Assembly: GCA_033032865.1 (NCBI GenBank)
Contig: JAWHQI010000329.1
Span: forward strand, 2,418,001 to 2,482,000
Source of the DNA: Dactylorhiza incarnata
Lineage: Eukaryota; Streptophyta; Magnoliopsida; Asparagales; Orchidaceae
Reading direction: 5' to 3'
DNA: 64,000 nt
Part shown: positions 21,783 to 33,642 of the stretch, piece by piece
Position numbering within the stretch: the stretch's first letter is position 1
Layout of the letters: every line of letters begins with the position of its first letter
Program-made: the position numbers and the translations under genes
Notes under the pieces: model-generated
Seen by the model: only the letters and a program-made list of their open reading frames with translations
Databases searched by the model: none
Told to the model about the DNA's origin: nothing

Positions 21783-23212
21783 TGTAAGACCCCACCCCCT
21801 TTTTTTTTGAACTCCGGGTCTTACCGCCCAGAACTGCCGTCTTGTGGTGGTACCCTCTCAAACATGGTCCCCACCACAACACGCCAATCCTGCCGGCTAT
21901 TCAACTATATCCAGGCCAACCAAAATCATAAAAGGAATATTGAATTAATAATACAAGTCCACAATAATCACTTCAAATAGAGAAACATGTCCAACAAGAG
22001 ATATTTATATAAAGTAAGAGTACATCAGAGTGCGGAAATTAAAATAAAAGTACAACACGGCCTAAGCCCGGTCCTTGGACGCTTTCTTCGCCTCTCTCCT
22101 GGCGAAGATATAACAATCTAAGCATCCACAAGGCTCGACTCCTTCGATGGCATATAACTCCGGCTTCTGACCTGGGTAGATGTGTAGCGTAGGAATATGA
22201 GGGGTCTTGCTTACCGGGGCTCTCCCGGCGGCAGCTGAGAGTCCGACTCCAGGCCTGTTCACTGTCTCAGGCACCACCCTCTGGGGGTTGACCTGCTCCT
22301 CCTGGTTCTCCTGTAAATATAGGGTCCACTGACCGTCAGTCTAAAAGACTCAGCATATTCCTCACCGCCTCCACCCGCGACTCCTAGGCACCGTGCGGGA
22401 GGAGGAAGCGGAGGACATCAAGGGGTAAACCAAAGAATCAGGTGGCAGTGGCGAGACTAGCAAGTAAAAAGGTACTAAACAAGTAATGTAAGCATATCTA
22501 CCCAAGCAGGAGTATGTATATAAGCGAAAGTAAGAAGCAGTATAAGAAACAGAGCGGTATAAGTAAAAGTGCGGTATAAAATAAGGAGCAGCTACGAAAG
22601 TAACCTTGGCTTATATGCACACACCATAGCACATAAGCTAAGGGATCTGGCAAGCAATAAACTCATCGTATAAAAGAGCCCACACTGATTTATACGATGA
22701 GGTCTCTGTTTATGCAGAAATGCTATGCTATGATATGCAATGCAATGGTGCAATGTTTGTATTATTATTTCATACACATGCAACTCACGCACACGACTCT
22801 GTACGTACAGACCTTTAGTTCCCACTTTTCGGAGGTAGCTAACATCTCGGGCACCTCCCGTCGTGGTCAAACGGTGGCAGAGGAGCGGGCGTCTCCTCAC
22901 CTAGGTGGGTAAGTCACACTACCAGACCTAGGCCCAAACGTACGCTGTGATACCGGTACCCGGTACTCACGAGCTCCTGCGTACTAAACTGAAATGGCCA
23001 GGCAGGGTTTAGGGAATTCGTCCCATCGGACGCGCAGTAAAACAACCTGTCCCCAATACAACCACTAGCACTGCCAAGTCAACGAACTGTTGTCGGTGTG
23101 ACGACAAAGACAGAACCGAAGACCCACCACATCTCATTCACAAGCAACATAAGTATTAGCCATTTACTACCGAGCCTCCAGCCCGCAATTCTATATCAAC
23201 ATTTATAAAGTA

Positions 23213-23562
23213 GAGCCTACCGCTCGCCAGACTATTCCAGTCTTATATCCAAACTACGAGCCTACCGCTCGCTAGACCACACTAGTCTTGCATTTGGACT
23301 ACGAGCCTACCGCTCGCTAAACTAACCCAGTCCTTCATATAACCCGAGCCTAACGCTCGCAAGACTATCCCGGTCCTTCCTATAACCCGAGCCTAACGCT
23401 CGCAGGACTACCCAGTCCTTCCTTATAACCCGAGCCTAACGCTCGCAGGACTACCCAGTCCTTCCTTATAACCCGAGCCTAACGCTCGCAGGACTACCCA
23501 GTCCTTCCTTATAACCCGAGCCTACCGCACGTAGGACTATCCTAGTCCTTCCTTATATATAA
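23213..23562. repeat. Hairpin-unit tandem array in the 3' LTR
   Basis: Five 43-bp units start at 23345, 23388, 23431, 23474 and 23517. They are preceded by about three diverged 47-48 bp units. Each unit holds CGAGC...GCTCG and GGACT...AGTCC inverted pairs. The same array is at 35173-35522 in the 5' LTR, and a larger relative lies at 56153-56870. Confidence 0.9.
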
Positions 23563-24980
23563 CGTCCCGGTTCGGGATGGAAGTTAACTTGCCGAGTTCT
23601 CCTACTTAACTAATCTTGTCTATGATTCAGTTGAACCTAGAAGCTTTATGGTTAACCTTGGACGTCCGGAGGGTTACCCTGTGAGGGGCTCGCAGCGGTA
23701 CTAGGAAGTGTGGCGGGCTGACACCCCGAACTTCCTATTCCCAAGGCACTTAATCTTGTTGGTGTCTACCCCTTTTTACTCGACCCCCATTTTCCTCTCC
23801 AATTACGTTACATCTCTATGATGAGTTAACTTGGCAATTAGAAGTGGGGGAGTTCCTTGAACTCCAACACCTCCAGCTGTGACCGGGAGCTGACTCTCCC
23901 GTCGTCACATTTTAAACTCGAGTCCCCTTTCTTCACCGAGGAACTGCTCACATTCAAATAACATTCTCAACCTTACTTGGACCCACACTCCTATTCTTCG
24001 TCATCCTTAAACCAGGGTTTGCCTTAGACACTTCTCGACTTCTCCCTCGAGTACTACCTTAAAATGGCTCCCCGGCTAAGGGTAGTTTTGCTTCCATACA
24101 ATCGTTTAACACTGTTGAGTTGTGTGCGGGGCCCTTGATGAGGTCTAACCTCCTTTTAATATCACTGTAAACTCACACACATATAGCTCTGCTAGACGTG
24201 CCCCAATCCTTATTTCCCAAGATGCCCTTAGAGATGCTCTTCCAAGTGACCTGAGCCGTCATAATTACTAAAGAGTTAACAGTTCTACGTGTGGAGGTCA
24301 GTGGTGGTCTAATTCATGTAAATCAGTTTCACTATACGCAGACCGAAACAAGGTTGATCTAGATTAGACTTCTATGGTGCGATCTTGATCACATCATATC
24401 CAAACGAGTTCCAATTATCACCATAGGTTTGCAATGAGTAGTGATCTAACAATCTCAAATCCTAACTTCATAAATTCTCCAGGGAATCCTAAGTCATAGT
24501 TTCTATTAAAGATAGGAGGTGCGCAAATAGAGATTTACACGTCAAGTATTTGATTATGATCTCAATGATCTCAGGGAAACTTACCATGACATAACGCTGG
24601 TCTAAAGACACCAAAACCTGAGTTTCACATTTTAGCAGGAATACTTGACCATAATTTCTATTTAACCTAGATGGGGTGCAAATAGGGGTTTGCACTACAA
24701 GTATTAGGTTATGACCTAAGTAAATTCTGGGAAAAATTACTATAGCACCATATTAGTCTAAAAGCACCAGATCCTAGGTCTCATATCATTCCAAGTTCAT
24801 ACGACCGCCTTTTTATTTTATAACCTAAATTAGGGGTAATTTAGTAAATTCCTTATCTTGGGATTTTTGTACCCAAAAATCCCAAATAACTTTTGGGAAG
24901 GCATATTGCTGCCAAGGATCCATGTCCACCATTTCAAGCCATTGGGTCAACCCCAAGGCATAGGGCTCACTCCACCCAAA

Positions 24981-26766
24981 TTTGCTAATAGACATAAAGA
25001 GCAGTCCTAGAAAAATGGCTCTTCAAGGAGCTGTAGAGCTCCAAATCACTTGATCTCAATTCCTACAGGAAGTAAACCCATAGGGCTACAATTGTTGACT
25101 CTGGCAACTTTTCATGATATGGCCTCTAAGGCCTTCAAAAATAGCATGTGAACTACAATAAAAATCTAGGCAGGATTATGTGGTTTGCTAATAGACAAAA
25201 TGAGCAGTCCTAGAAAAATGGCTCTACAAGGAGCTTTAGAGCTCCAAATCACTTGATCTCAATTCCTACAGGAAGTAGACCCATAGGGCTACAATTGTTG
25301 TCTCTGGCAACTTTTCATGATATGGCCTCTAAGGCCTTCAAAAATAGCATGTGAACTACAATAAAAATCTAGGCAGGATTATGTGGTTTGCTAATAGACA
25401 AAATGAGCAGTCCTAGAAAAATGGCTCTACAAGGAGCTGTAGAGCTCCAAATCACTTGATCTCAATTCCTACAGGAAGTAGACCCATAGGGCTACAATTG
25501 TTGTCTGTGGCAACTTTTCATGATATGGCCTCTAAGGCCTTCAAAAATAGCATGTAAACTACAATAAGAACCTAGGCATGATTATGTGGTTTGCTAATAG
25601 ACAAAATGAGCAGTCCTAGAAAAATGGCTCTAAAGGAGCTGTAGAGCTCCAAATCACTTGATCTCAATTACTACAGGAAGTAGACCCATAGGGCTACAAT
25701 TGTTGTCTCTGGCAACGTTTCATGATATGGCTTCTAAGGCCTTCAAAAATAGCATGTGAACTACAATAAAAATCTAGGCAGGATTATGTGGTTTGCTAAT
25801 AGACAAAATGAGCAGTCCTAGAAAAATGGCTCTACAAGGAGCTGTAGAGCTCCAAATCACTTGATCTCAATTCCTACAGGAAGTAGACCCATAGGGCGAC
25901 AATTGTTGTCTCTGGCAACTTTTCATGATATGGCCTCTAAGGCCTTCAAAAATAGCATGTAAACTACAATAAAAATCTAGGCAGGATTATGTGGTTTGCT
26001 AATAGACAAAATGAGCAGCCTTAGTAGAATGGATGCCCTGGGGTCCACAGTGCACCAAATTAAGAGTTTAAGGTGGCAAATGAAAGTCGATCCCAAGGGC
26101 TACAAATGTTATCTCTGCCTATTTTTCATGTTATGGCCTCTAAGGCCTTCAAAAATAGCATGCAAGGTACATTAAAAACCTAGGCAGGATTATGGTTTAC
26201 TAATAGGCATTATGAGCAGTCTTAGTAGAATGGATGCCCTGGTGTCCACAGTGCACCAAATTAAGAGTTTAAGGTGGCAAATGAAAGTAGATCCCAAGGG
26301 CTAAAAATGTCATCTCTGCCTATTTTTCATGTTATGGCCTCTAAGGCCTTCAAAAATAGCATGCAAGGTACATTAAAACCTAGGCAGGATTATGGTTTGC
26401 TAATAGGCATTATGAGCAGTCTTAGTAGAATGGATGCCCTGGGGTCCACAGTGCACCAAAATAAGAGTTTAAGGTGGCAAATGAAAGTAGATCCCAAGGG
26501 CTACAAATGTTATCTCTGCCTATTTTTCATGTTATGGCCTCTAAGGCCTTCAAAAATAGCATGCAAGGTACATTAAAAACCTAGGCAGGATTATGGTTTA
26601 CTAATAAGCATTATGAGCAGTCTTAGTAGAATGGATGCCCTGGGGTCCACAGTGCACCAAATTAAGAGTTTAAGGTGGCAAATGAAAGTAGATCCCAAGG
26701 TCTACAAATGTTATCTCTGCCTATTTTTCATGTTATGGTCTCTAAGGCCTTCAAAATTAGCATACA
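24981..26766. repeat. 201-203 bp tandem array in the 3' LTR, nine units, two subtypes
   Basis: Units begin TTTGCTAATAGACAAAATG or a variant at 24981, 25184, 25387, 25590, 25792 and 25995, and TTTACTAATAGGCATTATG-like at 26196, 26396 and 26597. The first five share AGAAAAATGGCTCTACAAGG. The last four share AGTAGAATGGATGCCCTGG. All contain TATGGCCTCTAAGGCCTTC. The array recurs at 36941-38727. Confidence 0.9.
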
Positions 26767-28692
26767 AAATCGGCTAAACGTGTGACAAATAATCAACATT
26801 ACGATTTTTATTCATTTCATGGGCTGCGAATAAAAGAATCAGCCAGATCGGACGGCCAGGGTTCATCGTCCCCGATGAGCCAACGGCCCAGATCTCACGC
26901 GCCTGAGCCGTTTTGCGGGGCATTATCCCGGCAATCTGCAGCACCCTACCGCCGGCCGCCGCCTCCACCACCTCCGTTGAGGTGGTGGCTAACGCCAGGC
27001 GGCGACACGGCCACCGGAGATGGCCTCTCCGGCGATCCCGAGCAAGAAGAAATGCTCGAGAAATCTCCCTCTGTCTCACATGGGATCGGGCTCAATTGAG
27101 CCTGATTTCTCTCATAAATGAGTCTAGATACTAGCACGAGTGGAGGGGGAAAGGAACTTGCCTGAGCACGGCCTTGGCGGCGGGTGTTGCGTCGGAGGAA
27201 GAGTGCGTCCCTGTTCCCGGCATCCATGGCTATCCCGTGCAGCTGAGGACGAAAACTTGCTCTGGAAGGGGGGCTCGACTGCTTGGAGGGCTCTGAAGCT
27301 AATGGCGAGGAGAAATGAGAGGAAGAGCGAGTATATGGCTGGCTATCCATACCCGGCGATTTCCTCTATGTCGCCACCGCCCTTGTCAGCCAGTCTCAGA
27401 CCTCCAGCTCACCGGGAAATTACTCCTGGGCTCACATTGATACCAGAGGAGGGTAAATTGGCCGGCATTGTATTGGGAAGGAGGGAGCGGCCATTATGGT
27501 GGCCGACAAAGTGAGCTTCTCTCTCCTTCCCTCCCTATCAGCGGCAGCCAGCTCAGTCCCCCTACCTGCTGGAATTCCTTGGGAAGGCAGGAGTCAACCA
27601 GGAATTAAGGAGTGGTGGCCAAGTGGCCACCCCTCCATGAATTCCTCATGAATTCAAGGTTGGAGGTGGCCGGCCACCTCCTTGGACCCAATTTGGGCTC
27701 TAGGTAATTCAGTCCACTAGTGGGCTTAATTAGGTGGGGTTGAGCCCAAGGTTCTAAGGTTGGGTTTGGGGTTAGGTCCTCCTAGCTTGGGTTTGGCTCA
27801 CTTGACCCAATTAAGCTAAAGTTGGGATTTTGAGTTTGGGCTTAACCCAAGCTCACTCCACTCAATGTGACTGAGTAACATTGCTCCCCAAGGCTCCATG
27901 GTCCTATTCCAAGAAGAATTGAGTTAAGGTGGGGTCAATTGGGGCTTGAGTGCACTTAATTGCCTATAGGGACAATTTGGGTATTTTGTTGATTTTGCCC
28001 TAGTTCTCCTTGGTTGAATGCACCCCATGGTCCAATTAGGTCTCATATACTCCCCCTTAGGGTGTAGGGGAGATCAATTTGATCATACTAGATCAATTGA
28101 AGGTCAATTTAGGTTTTTAGCATGTCTAGTTCAATTTGGGGCTTTTTAGTGATTGACCCAATTTCTCCAAAATGATGCCCCTAAGATGGGGCTTTTGGGT
28201 CCATTAGGTCCCTTAAGGAGGTTGCCATATGAGAGTGGCTTCAATTTGATCAATTGGGGTTCAATTGCCCTTTATTATGGTGATTTGACCTAAGATTGCT
28301 CACAGTTGACTTTTGGTCAATTTGACCAAATTGGTTGACCCCAAGGGTCCCTAGTGGCCTACTTGCCCTCCTAGTTGGTCAGAGGGATCATGGTGAGGGT
28401 ATGTTGGCTTTTTGAAGTCTTTTGGTCACCTCTAGGTTAGGACATCCATTTTTGCTATTTGCACCCCAAAGTGCATTCCTTCCCATTCCAATGAGTTCAT
28501 AGGACCTTCCTGGCCCACTTTGTGTACTTAACTCACCATATGAACTATTCAGGGTTATGTGGGGTTTATAAGATATCCTATCCTCCCTTTTGGTTCACTT
28601 CTCATTAGGGTGGATCATGATGGCTAAGTGCACATCATGAGTTTTTTCACCTCTTCCATTTTCATCCTAGGGTTCTAAGTCACTTATCCTAT

Positions 28693-28720
28693 TTTTTGTC
28701 ATGACTTGTCATGACAAAAA
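28693..28720. repeat. Perfect 13-bp inverted repeat near the LTR terminus
   Basis: TTTTTGTCATGAC, spacer TT, then GTCATGACAAAAA. The same palindrome is at 40654-40681 in the other LTR. Each arm itself contains the palindrome GTCATGAC. Related but less perfect versions are at 52291-52314 and 60529-60552. Confidence 0.95.
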
Positions 28721-28777
28721 TCATCTAAGGGCCTAGTAGTTCGGGGGATGTTACAAATCCCAATACAAAACAAAACA

Positions 28778-28796
28778 ATTTCGTCCCCGAAATTTA
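28778..28796 (-). other. Conserved pre-3'-LTR motif (polypurine-tract region)
   Basis: On the minus strand AAATTTCGGGGACGAAATT lies about 21 bp before the 3' LTR. It is near-palindromic around a GGGGA core. The identical motif is found in the plus-strand element at 60453-60471. It is likely part of the second-strand priming region, but the exact polypurine tract is not obvious. Confidence 0.65.
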
Positions 28797-28841
28797 GGAT
28801 CGGGTGTACGGGTTTTCAGATCAAGCACAATAAAATGAAAA

Positions 28842-31800
28842 TCAAATACATTCTTGCAATCGAGTTTTACCTGATTCAAATAGTTTCGGGTAGCGTTGCT
28901 GCATTAGATCCAGGGGTTCCCAAGTATGTTCCTCCTGCCCGTGGTTGGACCAAAGGACCTTTACTAATGGCACCTTCTTTCGTCGTAGAACCCGGATGCT
29001 GGAGTCGTCAATCCGGGTAGGCTCCATACGGACCGACCGATCTGTGTCTACTGGGCCTGAGGTACGAGTGATCTGTTGTTCCGGCTTAAGCAGAGCCTTC
29101 CGGAGCGAAGAGACGTGGAAGACGTCGTGCAAGTTCTCTAATTTTGGTGGTAGCTCCAGTCGGTATGCCAGAGGGCCAATCCGCTCCAGGATCTTGTAAG
29201 GTCCCATATACCTAGGACTGAGCTTCTTTAACCTCCGTACCCGTGTGACACCGTGCACTGGACGTACCTTCAGAAACACCTTGTCTCCCACCCAAAATTC
29301 TACCTTACGATGCCGCGCGTCGTAATATTTGGCCTGTCGACTCTGGGCTTCTAGCATCCGCTCCCGGATTAGTCGCACCAGAGCGTCCGTGTCCTCCTCA
29401 AACTTCGACCCTGGCACCCCTGGAAAATCATCCTGAACCCATGACAGAGGGGTTCTGCATTTACGACCATACAATGCTTCGTAGGGGGCCATGCCGATGC
29501 TGGATTGATGGCTATTATTATAAGAAAACTCGGCGAGTGGCAGCAGCCTTTCCCAAGGTTCGTTGCGGTCCAGAATGCAGAGGCGTAGTAGGTCTTCCAT
29601 CGTCCGAATTGTACGTTCAGTTTGACCATCTGTCTGAGGGTGGAAGGCGGTGCTGAAGGTCAGCCGAGATCCCAGATAGGCTTGAACACCCTTCCATTCC
29701 CGAGACGTAAACCGGCCATCCCGATCGGACACGATCGACTTAGGGACTCCGTGGTACCGAACAAAATTCTCTACAAATAATCGTACTAGCGTTCCGACCG
29801 GAGCACCCTTCCTGACTGGAATAAACCGAGCCACCTTCGTCAGCCTATCAACAATCACCCATACTGAGTCATTCCTGGAGTGGGAGCGAGGTAGCCCATG
29901 CACGAAGTCCATAGATATGTCATCAAACTTCCACTCAGGCACAGGTAGAGGCTGCAATAGTCCCCCTGGCTTCTTGCATTCTGCCTTCACTTGCTGACAA
30001 GATACACAGTGCGTCACAAAACGGGCGATGTCTTTCTTCATACTGGGCCAGTACATTGACTTTCTCAGATCCGTCGTCATTTTGGAGACGCCCGGATGTA
30101 TGGAGTACTTGCTATTATGTGCCTCAGCCATGATATCTTCCCGAATCCTGTCTCCTTGTGGTATGAGTATCCGCCCACGGAAGTGAATGAGACCATCACA
30201 CAAGGTAAAGTTCCCGGAGGGGCCTGACTCCAGGGCCGCAAACACTGGTTCTAATGATGCATCTTGTCTTTGCCCGAATTTAATGCGATCTTGAATGTCG
30301 CAGGTCATGCTCATGGCTGCCAAGTATTCTGCATAGGTCTCGGGGTTGGCCTTAGATATCAGTGTGACTTGTGTGTCCTGAAGTACTCTTATCAGTTCCA
30401 TAACCATTAATCGAGGTTCCGTGTCGGATGTACTCGCTCTTCGGCTGAGTGCGTCTGCTACCGTGTTTGCCTTCCCGGGGTGATAGTGCATTGTGTATTG
30501 ATAGTCACACAAGAACTCTAGCCATCTTCGTTGACGTAGATTCAAGTCCTTCTGGGTGTCGATGTACTTGAGATTCTTGTGATCCGAGAAGATCTCGCAA
30601 TGAACCCCATATAAGTAGTGCCTCCAAATCTTCAAGGCGAAAACCACTGCTCCGAGCTCTAAGTCGTGTACCGGATAATTTTGTTCATGTTTCTTTAATT
30701 GTCTCGAGGCATAAGCAATCACATGACCATGTTGCATGAGGACGACACCCATTCCTTGATACGATGCGTCGGTGTAGATTTGAAATCCCTCCTTTCCGGA
30801 TGGGAGGGTAAGAATGGGGGACATGGTGAGTCGGTTCTTCAACTCCTGAAAGGCTGCCTCACACTTGTCTGTCCACACAAATGCAGCATCCTTCTTTGTT
30901 AACGACGTGAGGGGAAGTGCAATCCTTGAAAATCCCTCCACGAACTTGCGATAATATCCGGCTAGTCCCAGGAAGCTGCGGACATCCGAGGCCGACTTCG
31001 GTTGCGGCCAATCCCTTACTGCCCGTTCCTTGGCTGGATCCACTGCCAACCCGGCCCCACTGATCACGTGCCCTAGGAAAGCCACCTCCCGTAGCCAAAA
31101 TTGGCACTTCGAGAACTTTGCATACATTTGATGTTGCCGTAACTTGCTCAAGACTTGAGTCAAGTGTTGGGTATGCTCCTCCCTTGTTTTGGAGTAGATT
31201 AAGATGTCATCAATAAACACGATAACAAACCTATCTAGGTAAGGTTCGAATACATGATTCATTAAGCTCATGAATGCAGAGGGAGCATTCGTGAGCCCGA
31301 ATGGCATCACTGTAAATTCATATAATCCGTAACGAGAACTGAAGGCTGTCTTTGGGATATCTTCCTCTCGTATTCGCAACTGATAGTATCCGGACCTCAA
31401 ATCAAGCTTAGAGAACCAGAAGGCCCCCTGTAGCTGGTCAAATAGCTCATCAATCCTCGGTAGCGGATATGTGTTTCGTACCGTCAGCCGATTCAGCTCT
31501 CGGTAGTCTATGCAGAGACGAAGTGACCCATCCTTCTTCTTTACAAATAGTACCGGTGCTCCCCAGGGTGATGAACTTGGTCTGACGAACCCTGAGTCCA
31601 CCAGTTCCTGGAGTTGAGTCCTGAACTCAGCCAATTCTCTTGGTGCCATTCTGTATGGTGCCCGAGACACCGGTTTTGCTCCTGGTACTAGTTGAATTTG
31701 GAAGTCCTTTTCCCTGTGTGGCGGTAGTCCGGGTAATTTTTCTGGGAAGACATCAGGAAATTTTTGAACTACGGGAATATCAGTCAGGGGCTTACTTTCC

Positions 31801-32243
31801 TCCTTCATTTCAAAGCAGATCATGAAGACTTCATCTCCTTGCAAGTGGGCCTTGACAGCTTGAATTGATGAGATTAAACGACGAGAGATAGGTTTAATAC
31901 CTTCGATCACCACATCGTCGCCCTCGTGTTTTAGCGTGATTTTCTTTGCCTGACAATCGATCTTGGCGTGGTTCCAGTATAGCCAGTTCATGCCTAAGAT
32001 TAGATCGTAGCCCTTCATCTTTAGCAGTGTTGCCGGCGCTTCGAACATCTTCCCTCTGATTTCCACATTCATGTTGCACTTAGCACATGTTTCTATCTCT
32101 GACCCGTCCGCCAGTCGCACCTTTCTTTCGACGCCTTCGAAATGTTGTACTTGGTCCAAGTCGTCCACAAATTCCGCCGAAACGAATGAGTGGGAAGCGC
32201 CCGTATCGAAAAGGGTGTACGCAGGCTTTTTACATACTAGCAC
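28842..32243 (-). CDS. pol: Chromovirus pol: protease, RT, RNase H, integrase, chromodomain
   Basis: The uninterrupted frame has 1133 codons counted from 32243 (a GTG, not a credible start). Domains: aspartic protease with DTG at 13-15; RT about 190-370 with catalytic FIDD at 343-346; RNase H with Asp492, Glu529 and Asp554; integrase zinc finger His709/His716/Cys746/Cys749 and core Asp779, Asp840, Glu876; a GPY-type module near 1013; and a chromodomain-like tail at about 1078-1125 ([17 protein letters not shown]). This order and the chromodomain mark a chromovirus, with Tekay/Del the best fit. The frame has no usable ATG before the protease, and an in-frame TAA stands about 30 nt upstream. 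It lies in the same frame as gag across an 87-nt GT...AG segment (32249-32335), so expression probably needs splicing or stop bypass. No damage to the coding region was seen. Confidence 0.95.
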   Translation of the reverse strand: MLVCKKPAYTLFDTGASHSFVSAEFVDDLDQVQHFEGVERKVRLADGSEIETCAKCNMNVEIRGKMFEAPATLLKMKGYDLILGMNWLYWNHAKIDCQAKKITLKHEGDDVVIEGIKPISRRLISSIQAVKAHLQGDEVFMICFEMKEESKPLTDIPVVQKFPDVFPEKLPGLPPHREKDFQIQLVPGAKPVSRAPYRMAPRELAEFRTQLQELVDSGFVRPSSSPWGAPVLFVKKKDGSLRLCIDYRELNRLTVRNTYPLPRIDELFDQLQGAFWFSKLDLRSGYYQLRIREEDIPKTAFSSRYGLYEFTVMPFGLTNAPSAFMSLMNHVFEPYLDRFVIVFIDDILIYSKTREEHTQHLTQVLSKLRQHQMYAKFSKCQFWLREVAFLGHVISGAGLAVDPAKERAVRDWPQPKSASDVRSFLGLAGYYRKFVEGFSRIALPLTSLTKKDAAFVWTDKCEAAFQELKNRLTMSPILTLPSGKEGFQIYTDASYQGMGVVLMQHGHVIAYASRQLKKHEQNYPVHDLELGAVVFALKIWRHYLYGVHCEIFSDHKNLKYIDTQKDLNLRQRRWLEFLCDYQYTMHYHPGKANTVADALSRRASTSDTEPRLMVMELIRVLQDTQVTLISKANPETYAEYLAAMSMTCDIQDRIKFGQRQDASLEPVFAALESGPSGNFTLCDGLIHFRGRILIPQGDRIREDIMAEAHNSKYSIHPGVSKMTTDLRKSMYWPSMKKDIARFVTHCVSCQQVKAECKKPGGLLQPLPVPEWKFDDISMDFVHGLPRSHSRNDSVWVIVDRLTKVARFIPVRKGAPVGTLVRLFVENFVRYHGVPKSIVSDRDGRFTSREWKGVQAYLGSRLTFSTAFHPQTDGQTERTIRTMEDLLRLCILDRNEPWERLLPLAEFSYNNSHQSSIGMAPYEALYGRKCRTPLSWVQDDFPGVPGSKFEEDTDALVRLIRERMLEAQSRQAKYYDARHRKVEFWVGDKVFLKVRPVHGVTRVRRLKKLSPRYMGPYKILERIGPLAYRLELPPKLENLHDVFHVSSLRKALLKPEQQITRTSGPVDTDRSVRMEPTRIDDSSIRVLRRKKVPLVKVLWSNHGQEEHTWEPLDLMQQRYPKLFESGKTRLQECI

Positions 32244-32248
32244 TATAC

Positions 32249-32335
32249 CTGGGTGATTTGCGATTTAGTTTATTGTTTGACGTAAGCTAAAGGTCGGCAA
32301 GTAATTAAACAATTATGTAGGGAAAACTGAGGTAC
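32249..32335 (-). other. Putative 87-nt intron between gag and pol
   Basis: On the minus strand the segment starts GTACCTCAG after ...ATCACAG and ends AAATCACCCAG before GTATAGTG. It contains two in-frame TAA codons and an ACTAAAT branch-point-like motif 20 nt before the AG. It is 87 nt long, a multiple of three, so gag and pol share one frame on either side. Removing it leaves a continuous gag-protease frame. CAGGTA occurs at both boundaries as a short direct repeat. Splicing has not been shown; the boundaries are sequence facts. Confidence 0.65.
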
Positions 32336-33554
32336 CTGTGATCACATCCTCTGGATTTCTGGGTTCGGCAAGATCCAGTGCATACATTTGCTCCGGCTGC
32401 CTGCCTCTACCCGGTGGCCCTCGACCTCGTCCCCGTCCTCGACCTCGGCCCCTGAATTGTTGTACCGGTGGTGCTGCTATAGGTAGGGGTGGGGGGTTAC
32501 CCCATCTCTGAGGGCAGTGAGCCTGCACATGTCCTGGTTGGTGACACCAGAAACACACTGGCGGGGGATGTGCTCTACCTTCTTGTTCTCGGGGCCCCTG
32601 CATCCGCAACGGCTGAGGTGCAAGTACAGCCGGAGGTCTCTGATCCGGTCGGGGGTCTGGATGAGGTTGTCCTCTGCCTCTTTGATGTCTAATGAATCCA
32701 CCGCGCTGTCGGTGGTCCCGTCCTCTATTCCCGTTTCCATCTTCCGCTGGCCTTTTTCCTCGGCCCTTCACCATTTGCTGATCTGCCTCCAGTCTTCTTG
32801 CTGCTTCACTGATTCGTGCTAAACTGGAGTCCGCCACATATTGTAGGGAGTGTCTGAGATCGTCTCGTAGACCCTTGAAGAACCTCTTGGCGTACCCAGA
32901 GTCGCTTAATTGATGTGATGTAGCGAAGCGAGCCAGGTGAGAGAACTCCCGCTGGTAATCCAATACTGAAAGATTCCCCTGCCTCAGATGCAAGAACCTT
33001 TCCTCCAGTTCATCTCTTGCTGTTTGAGGCACAAAGTGCTCAAGTAGTGCCTCCTTAAACTCTTCCCACGTGATGTCTGTGTACTCAAGACCGGCAAAGG
33101 TGGTGTCTAAAGCTGACTTCCACCATCTCTTAGCATGAGATTTTAGGGCAGAAACAGCTAAGGACACTGCAACATCCGTCGAGCAACGAATCCCTGCCAG
33201 CATTTCCTGGATTGCATCCAGCCATTCCTCCGTTTGCACCACTGACTCAGATCCTGTGTAAGATGGGGGGGAGAGACCCCGGAAGACGCTCAACCAGTTT
33301 GCCCCTAGGTTGGGGGCCTGAAGTGGGACCTGTTGCTGAGTAAAAGCTTGCAGGATAGCGGTCAGGGTCTGACCCAGCTCCGTTTGTTGGAACTGGACGG
33401 GAGCCGGTGGGGGAGGGACAGCATTCTGTGCGGGAGGTACTTCGTCTTGCAGTGGGGGAACCGTAGCCTGTTCCGGAGGGACTTCATCTTGCACTGGGGG
33501 AATCACGACCTGAACATGGGGAATCGTTCTCTGGTTGGGAACATTTACCGGAGG
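32313..33554 (-). CDS. gag: Chromovirus gag
   Basis: The frame is open from 33554, right after the TAG at the 3' end of the putative leader intron, to a TAA at about 32313. A Pro/Gln/Val-rich N-terminal region is followed by the retrotransposon Gag domain (WLDAIQEMLAGIRC, AKRWWKSAL, WEEFKEALLEHFVP, RQGNLSVLDYQREFSHLARF). An Arg/Gly-rich segment and a CCHC zinc knuckle (CFWCHQPGHVQAHC) come next, then Gly-Arg repeats. There is no in-frame ATG before the Gag domain in this frame. The ATG at 33643-33645 would reach it only by removal of 33555-33642. The unspliced product ends a few codons past the gag-pol donor. Length is normal for Tekay-type Gag. No frame damage was seen. Confidence 0.9.
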   Translation of the reverse strand, partial: PPVNVPNQRTIPHVQVVIPPVQDEVPPEQATVPPLQDEVPPAQNAVPPPPAPVQFQQTELGQTLTAILQAFTQQQVPLQAPNLGANWLSVFRGLSPPSYTGSESVVQTEEWLDAIQEMLAGIRCSTDVAVSLAVSALKSHAKRWWKSALDTTFAGLEYTDITWEEFKEALLEHFVPQTARDELEERFLHLRQGNLSVLDYQREFSHLARFATSHQLSDSGYAKRFFKGLRDDLRHSLQYVADSSLARISEAARRLEADQQMVKGRGKRPAEDGNGNRGRDHRQRGGFIRHQRGRGQPHPDPRPDQRPPAVLAPQPLRMQGPREQEGRAHPPPVCFWCHQPGHVQAHCPQRWGNPPPLPIAAPPVQQFRGRGRGRGRGRGPPGRGRQPEQMYALDLAEPRNPEDVITGTSVFPT

Positions 33555-33642
33555 CTACATAAGAAAAGTGTTTAATTAGAAAGGTTGGCCCTAAGCATCT
33601 CGTTCGATGGACAATTTAACGTGATTTCTCCTATGGGCACAC
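33555..33642 (-). other. Putative 88-nt leader intron that supplies the gag start codon
   Basis: On the minus strand an ATG (33645-33643) is followed directly by GTGTGCCC. The segment ends CTTTTCTTATGTAG, and the gag frame begins CCTCCG. A CTAAT branch-point-like motif lies about 25 nt before the AG. Without splicing, the ATG reads only four codons to TAG. With it, the ATG is joined in frame to Pro-Pro, matching the Met-Pro-Pro start common in this Gag family (from memory of the family). The donor ATG|GTGTGC is moderate, the acceptor good. Confidence 0.6.

Larger units (their letters stand above)
21783..28756 (-). repeat. 3' LTR of the chromovirus (about 7.0 kb)
   Basis: This is 6974 bp, collinear with 33746-40716. 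It contains a 43-48 bp hairpin array (23213-23562), a 201-203 bp array (24981-26766), a GC-rich leader-like segment (about 26840-27500) and a perfect inverted repeat close to its start (28693-28720). Short ORFs within it occur identically in the other LTR and encode nothing recognisable. Confidence 0.95.

Noticed and set aside
27140..27514. 124-codon frame in the chromovirus LTR, repeated at 39134-39475
   Set aside because: Lies in both LTRs; one copy has an extra G near 39227 that changes the frame without consequence, which argues against coding.
32249..32335. Translational readthrough as the gag-pol solution
   Set aside because: Gag and pol are in the same frame, but two TAA codons would both have to be bypassed, and the segment has precise GT and AG ends; splicing is the simpler reading, though unproven.
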